In this document: positions 58,674 through 64,000 of the stretch, piece by piece
Numbering within the stretch: the first letter of the stretch is position 1
Layout: the number at the start of each line of letters is the position of its first letter
Notes under the pieces: model-generated
The model's database searches: none
Seen by the model: the letters and a program-made list of their open reading frames with translations, nothing else
Told to the model about the DNA's origin: nothing
NCBI GenBank assembly: GCA_964035545.1
Contig: OZ037768.1
Coordinates: 10,930,741-10,994,740 of the forward strand
From: Bugula neritina
Taxonomy: Eukaryota > Bryozoa > Gymnolaemata > Cheilostomatida > Bugulidae
Length of the DNA stretch: 64,000 bases
Direction: 5' to 3'
Translations under genes and position numbers: made by a program

Positions 58674-61600
58674 ATGGCAGCTTACTGTCCAGATGGTGGA
58701 GAAGAGGTAAGCCAGATTAATTAAAAACAGACTTTAAAAATAAGTTGAAGTTATTTTAAGATGTTAAACATGTATGAAATTATTTGCAGGAGGCAATGGC
58801 GACAGCAGCTGTGGTGCCTGGCGACATGAATGAGAGTTTTACAAAGGAATTTCTCTCCTGCTCCATCTGTTGGGAACTATACGATGACAAAGCCAGACAA
58901 CCTAAACTGCTCGGTTGTCATCATACCTTCTGCAAGGGATGCTTAAAAAAGATTTTACGAGGAAGATCATTCCTTCAGGTAACAACTGGCTTAATTTATG
59001 GTAGTTTCTCGCTGTAAGGACACTAGAACAGTAGAAACTGTATATTCCAACGATTTGCTTTTATGAAGTAACACGTTCAAAATGAAGTTAAAACAACCTA
59101 TTCTGTAAAACATATTGATTATATGTTTTACAGAATAGCTTATTTATAGATCTCTATAAATAAACACCAGAATCCCGAGTGTTCTCAAAATATGAAAACT
59201 AAAAGTTAAAACACTGTCGAAAAATAATTAAGTATTACATCCTATTTGCAACATTCTATTGCTTTTGCCTTTACTTTCAGTGTTCGACGTGCAGAAAAGA
59301 CACTTTAGTAACAGATGGAATTTCCTCTTTGCAAACTAATTTTTATGTCATGTACATGAAGCAAAAGTTCGGAGATCAGATGAAAGCAAACCTCAATGTT
59401 TGCTACAAGCACTCACTTCAGCCACTTTCTTTCTTTTGCAAGTAAGATTCTAGTTTTAAATCACTTGTCATTAAAAACTAATGATCCAACATAACTAGAG
59501 AAAAAATTTTAGTAAAAAAGCATATGCCTTTTCAGTTAATCTAACATTATATATGAGTTTGAAATAGAGTTTACTACAAACTTTTTGAAAATTTAGGACC
59601 TGCAAGCAAATGGTGTGCAGAGACTGCATAGTGCTTACACACCCTAAAGCGGAGGGTCACGAGTTACAAGAACTGAATGAGGTGAAGGCTGAGTATGTTG
59701 TCAGCTTAGAGCAACTTCGTATTAAAGTAGAAGATGGAGTCTGCAGACAGCAAAACAATCTGTCATGTCTGCGAGTAGAACTGGACTCAATGGACATTGT
59801 CACTGAGGTATCGTACACCAATTCTAATAAACCAAAGGTAATTTTGTGCAAAGGACCAAACACAGTTGGGTAATTTGAAAACACATTTTATTCAATTTTA
59901 CAATGTGATTTTTGCGCAGTTATTGGGAGCAAATTCCCCTGTGCTTTGCTGGCAAATCAAATCGCTCAAACTGGTGCATTCCTATAGGATAAAGCGGTAT
60001 TTGACTTTTAGCAAGCTTATTGGTATAAACTATTGACAAAGTAAAATACCCTTATGGCAGCTTTACTGAAATACTTAAATATCAATATTAATATTAGAAG
60101 AGTATAACAAAACCTAGGGGTTAGAGCATTTGCCTAGTAAGCACAAAATAGGTCTTTAGCCTGATTCAAGAAAAAACCCTTTCCAGCAAGGAATGGCAAC
60201 TATAAACTTGCTTGAGTGTGAATGAGCATAACAAAATCATCAGGTACAATAAGAATAAAATAGGAAATAAAGTTATTGCAAACTCTTCAAAATTTAACTT
60301 CTCTTATTACAGGTTGCCATGAAAGAAATCGACAAGTCCTTTGACGCTTTAGTAGAAGTGGTAAACACTCGTCGTCAGCAGGTCAAGGACATACTGAAGG
60401 AAACCCACGAAACTAGACACAGAGCTGTAAATGAGCTACTAGTCGAAGTAGACAATCAGACTGCACAACTTAAAGCTATAAGAGAACAATTGGATGATGC
60501 TACATGCAAAGGTAAGTTTTACATGCAAGCATAGACTCGAAAAGCATTACATTAACAAAAGAAAAGATTTTCACAAAAATAAAAATGAAGCTTATAAATA
60601 AGATAGGTTTTTGGACAAATTTAATACAAGTTTAAAATATTTTTTATTAAAGTTAATGTAAATTGTTGCAAAACTTATAGCAAACATTATTTCACACATT
60701 TTGCCAGGCCAACTACGAGATTTAGTAGATGTGGCAACGAATCAGGATTTGCAACAGCAGATAGCAGCAATGATTGATATTCGAGAGCTGAACCTGGGAA
60801 AAAATTATTTTACCTATAATGCCAAAGATGCTATAAAACAGTTGCAACAACTAATGGCAAAAACTGGTGAAATTAAGGATTTATGCATGCTTCCGGCAAA
60901 AATCAGCATAGAAAATGATGTGGCAACCGCTTGCTTAGAGACAAACATACTAATGAAGGTGAGCTACCTGGTTCACTTAAGACAGATATACAACATAACA
61001 GTGTTTTAGTTTTGGCATTTCATTGGTTGACTATTTCATGTAGATGCTATAAATTGAACTATTTTCGCTTTTTCGGCCATAGTTTTTTGGAAGTTAGTCA
61101 ATGTTAATGAGCAATCATGAGGTCACCACTCAATCCAACTTTTTAACAGCTCATATGATCTAACAACGAATAGATTTTATCATGTAGACAAACTTGGTAT
61201 TTTAAAATTAGTTTCTTGCGATAATTTCAACCTGCGTCCCAAACCAAAATTTACTGAGCAAACCAAAGAACTTGGGCTATCTCAATTGCTCCACTACGGC
61301 ACCAAAATGAAAATTTGAACAAGTTAAAATGTCGACGTTAATTTTTCCAGGACTTGCATATCAATTCTAACCGACTCACTTCCATTGCTTGACTTGACTA
61401 CCATTGACACAATGTTGCTCAGTGCTTATAATAATCAATATCTAATAGTAAATAAGAATTATTGCTAATGTATGATGCACTTGATAAGTGTTGGTTGTAT
61501 TATACTTCAACTTTGTGCTAAAGATTGTACATGTTTAGCAGATCTGTCTATATCATACTAATCTTATCATTGGTATTTATATGTGTTTTAAGCCTGTTAT

Positions 61601-64000
61601 ATGCTAGTAATAATATAATATTAATGTTCAATATATGGAAAACTTTATAATACAGCATTGGGATGAATATCTCCCAACTATATATTATTTCATTGTTTTA
61701 TAATTTATAAATTTCAACTGTACAGCCACTAAAATGTAAAAGTGATCTCAAAAATGAGCCAAGTGTAAAATCATTATAAAAATCAAATGCTCAAGGTGAA
61801 CATTGGCGAGGCAAATGCCTTTCAGTCAAATCTCCACAAAAATTGAGCCGCCTGCTTGCATCATGGCACTGTCTCTAGTTTGAAACAATTCACTAAAATA
61901 TTTTTGCTGGCAGAGCAGGAGACAATTTTACATCTTTTTCCTTTAGTTTAGTTTTAATTTACTGGAGGTGACAATCTCACAATAGGACCACAAATCTTAT
62001 ACTCTATAGTAAATAAAGTCTATTCAATTCTAGTAGGAAAAGCTAAGGTTCACAAACCAGAGTTAATAAGGGAGTTGATACTTGTAAGATTTTCTTTAAT
62101 ATATATATTAAAATGTAAAAAGTGAACAGTCCATGCCAATAATAACAAACCCTTCTTGATCAACAGAAAATAAACAAGATTTAAATGCATAGAGCTTGAA
62201 TTCATTGGGTGCATATGTTTATGTAGAATTACATGCTCAAATTTATTAGTCAGCTTTGCTGATCATTTTGTCCTCTACTGTAAATTCAAACCAGCGAAAT
62301 AATATTTTTGCTATTTCAATTGCAGATTTCAACGCATACTGAAGAGCCATTGCCAAGATACCCATTGACCATGGCTATAGTAGATCCAACAGGAGACGAG
62401 ATACAATGCGAGACCACAGACAATCATGACGGTACATACACAGTTGTGTTTACACCTCAGATATCAGGAGCTCATCTCTGCACAGGTAAACAGCAACACA
62501 CTTTGACCATGTCTTCATGCACGAGGCTATTGCAGCCTCTACAGCTGTAACATGACTTTTTAGGCTTGATTCCAGAAAATTGTTTCAATTTTTTAGCTAT
62601 TTAGAGTTATAAACTAACTTGTAAGATCTATACGATACTTAATCTACACTACCAAAAGCTATTTATTTCACATTGGAAATTAAAATATCAACAAAGATGA
62701 TAGACATGCTTATACTACAGAGTTAGACTGCAGATTTAAAGTGTAAACTAATAATCTATTTGAGCATATATTCCATGGCTGAAAAGGTTTCAATAGTACC
62801 AAAGAAAACCCATAAGGGTTTGGATAAGAGAAGCCATGCAAACTTCAACAACAACACTGTGTTTTCACACTAAATAAATGCAACACTCCAAAACTTGAAA
62901 AGTTTTACCTACTTCATGAAAATTACCAAGTTTCAATGCGATGCACAGCCATTTCACTTAGGATTGATTACTACATATTTTGCTAGATGAAATTGAAATT
63001 TGTTTTTGATTCAATATTAATTCATAATATTTTTAATCTATCAGTATTGGAATGGCATATTGTTTATGTAAAAATAGTATAAATGTTTACCGTTCTAAAT
63101 TATACCAACACTTTCAATGAGAAACGCAACTGGAAACTTTAAAGTAAAAATGTCAAACGTGTCTCAGACAAATTAAGAACAAATGTGAATTCAATTTTTA
63201 GTCCAGTTTTTGGGCCACAAGATACTGAGCTCATGTACCAGTGTTGCGGTGCTTAGTAACGACCCCGTCCAAGTGTTGGGATCTATGGGTAAAGATGAAG
63301 GAATGCTGATGTACCCATGCTCATTAAAGATTGATGAAGATGGTGCAATGTATGTGGTTGATGAAGGTAAATAATAGAAAATTATAGCTATTTATAAAAC
63401 AGCTAGAGCCGTAGATGTATTTACAGTGACCGTATATACAAGGACTTGAACAAATTGTACTCTTCTAGTAATAAAAAATACAACAAAAGAGAAAATTGTT
63501 GACTTAAAAACATAACTTCTTATTTAATGAAATATTTTGATAGGAAATCAGCGAATACAGAAGTTTCATGATGAAAAAGTAGAAATCATAACTGTAGCAG
63601 GAACGAACAAGGCGGCTCGCACATTTGATTGTGCTGTAGATTTGAAGAATGATGAGCTTATCTGCTCTAAGGTAATGTGTTGTACGACAAAACTGTGGCA
63701 GTAAATGTTTGACACTATTTTTTTTATTATTTTATCATTACAGCGAGTGACCAAAAAAGAGAAAAAAAACTAAAAAACAATTGTGGTGGTACTTTTCAGT
63801 GCTTGTAATTTTAAAAACTCATTAAAACTAGAAAAGTAACAAAACAACAAATAAGAAAAGAAATGTGACAAAATCTGTGATCGTAAAACATTTTAGGTCA
63901 TGGTAGAGCAGAGAAAAGCATGGGCCAACACAATTCAAATCTTCTCCTTAGATGGAACCCCAAAGCACCAATTTACTAATCCTGAGATGAAGAAGGCTCT
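58674..64000 (+). CDS. TRIM-NHL protein: RING, one B-box, coiled coil, filamin, NHL (partial at right edge)
   Basis: Exons 58674-58706, 58790-58978, 59281-59441, 59597-59807, 60313-60511, 60708-60958, 62326-62485, 63202-63366, 63544-63671 and 63897 to the edge join in phase (533 codons). RING ligands are C35, C38, C54, H56, C59, C62, C75 and C78. A B-box follows (C115, H118, C127, C130, C135, C138, H143, H149). ~150-345 is a Gln/Glu-rich coiled coil. ~350-415 is filamin-like (DNHDGTYTVVFTPQISGAH). From ~425 NHL repeats begin (PCSLKIDEDGAMYVVDEGNQRIQKF). The order is that of TRIM2/3/45/71-type proteins: a RING E3 ubiquitin ligase with an NHL propeller for RNA or protein targets. ATG 58674 gives MAAYCPDGGEE before a short intron. 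No first B-box is seen. Exact orthology is open, as most of the propeller is outside. Confidence 0.9.
59098..59138. other. Perfect 18-bp hairpin in TRIM intron
   Basis: CTATTCTGTAAAACATAT, a 5-nt loop TGATT, and the exact reverse complement follow one another. It lies about 120 bases downstream of the exon ending 58978. A small foldback element or a structured intronic RNA are both possible. Confidence 0.85.
60110..60230 (+). repeat. Degenerate SINE-like element, family S1 copy c
   Basis: CTAGGGGTTAGAGCATTTGCCTAGTAAGCAC matches the S1 head over about 30 bases. The B box and body are eroded. It lies in the TRIM intron before the exon at 60313. Confidence 0.5.
61000..62325. other. Long TRIM intron (60959-62325), nothing further seen
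   Basis: This is AT-rich intron sequence. No additional exon with in-phase splice sites, repeat shared within the window or strong palindrome was seen. The introns at 62486-63201 and 59808-60312 are similar apart from the S1 remnant. Confidence 0.4.

Overview
The window reads as nuclear DNA of an invertebrate animal. It is AT-rich and genes are split by many short GT-AG introns. It carries tRNA-derived SINE-like repeats and very long microsatellites, and its protein families (TRIM-NHL, extended Tudor, class-C-receptor Venus flytraps, F-type lectin, animal-type N-formylglutamate amidohydrolase) fit a marine lophotrochozoan. The species cannot be fixed from the sequence. Gene models were built by hand: reading frames were carried across every splice junction, and exon phases were used as an internal check.

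Layout, left to right. 193-3045 (-): 5' exons of an unrecognised Ser/Arg-rich protein that runs off the left edge. 5463-7894 (+): a complete 7-exon gene for a 393-aa membrane protein of no family I recognise. 9433-11024 (+): a broken PAN/apple-like plus F-type lectin pseudogene, split by a 346-bp CA tract. 12308-15298 (-): a decayed patchwork of receptor-tyrosine-phosphatase exons followed by exons copied from the neighbouring receptor. 17376-27524 (-): an intact 16-exon gene for a 1193-aa receptor with a signal peptide, two Venus-flytrap-like modules, one membrane helix and a ~200-aa tail; no seven-helix domain follows. 29952-30440 (-): two orphan cytoplasmic-tail exons of a lost receptor paralog. 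32035-34348 (+): a second, intact copy of the 7-exon gene (394 aa), inside a ~3.8-kb segmental duplication. 35594-38183 (-): a complete 5-exon secreted N-formylglutamate amidohydrolase-like gene. 41811-54857 (-): the 3' sixteen exons of an extended-Tudor / ARM-HEAT-like / CS-domain protein, with a 3.7-kb DNA transposon in one intron. 58674-64000 (+): a TRIM-NHL gene (RING, one B-box, coiled coil, filamin, NHL) running off the right edge.

The 5-35 kb interval is a zone of recent duplication and decay. Two near-identical unknown genes bracket one intact receptor and fragments of at least two more, mixed with repeats that recur as pairs. The most unusual items are the tandem-flytrap single-pass receptor, the unknown paralog pair with its Cys-Trp-rich core and triple-Cys tail, and the transposon whose 1.08-kb inverted arms duplicate its own transposase 3' end around an internally deleted transposase. 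No RNA gene other than tRNA-like SINE heads, no CRISPR array and no prokaryotic signals were seen.
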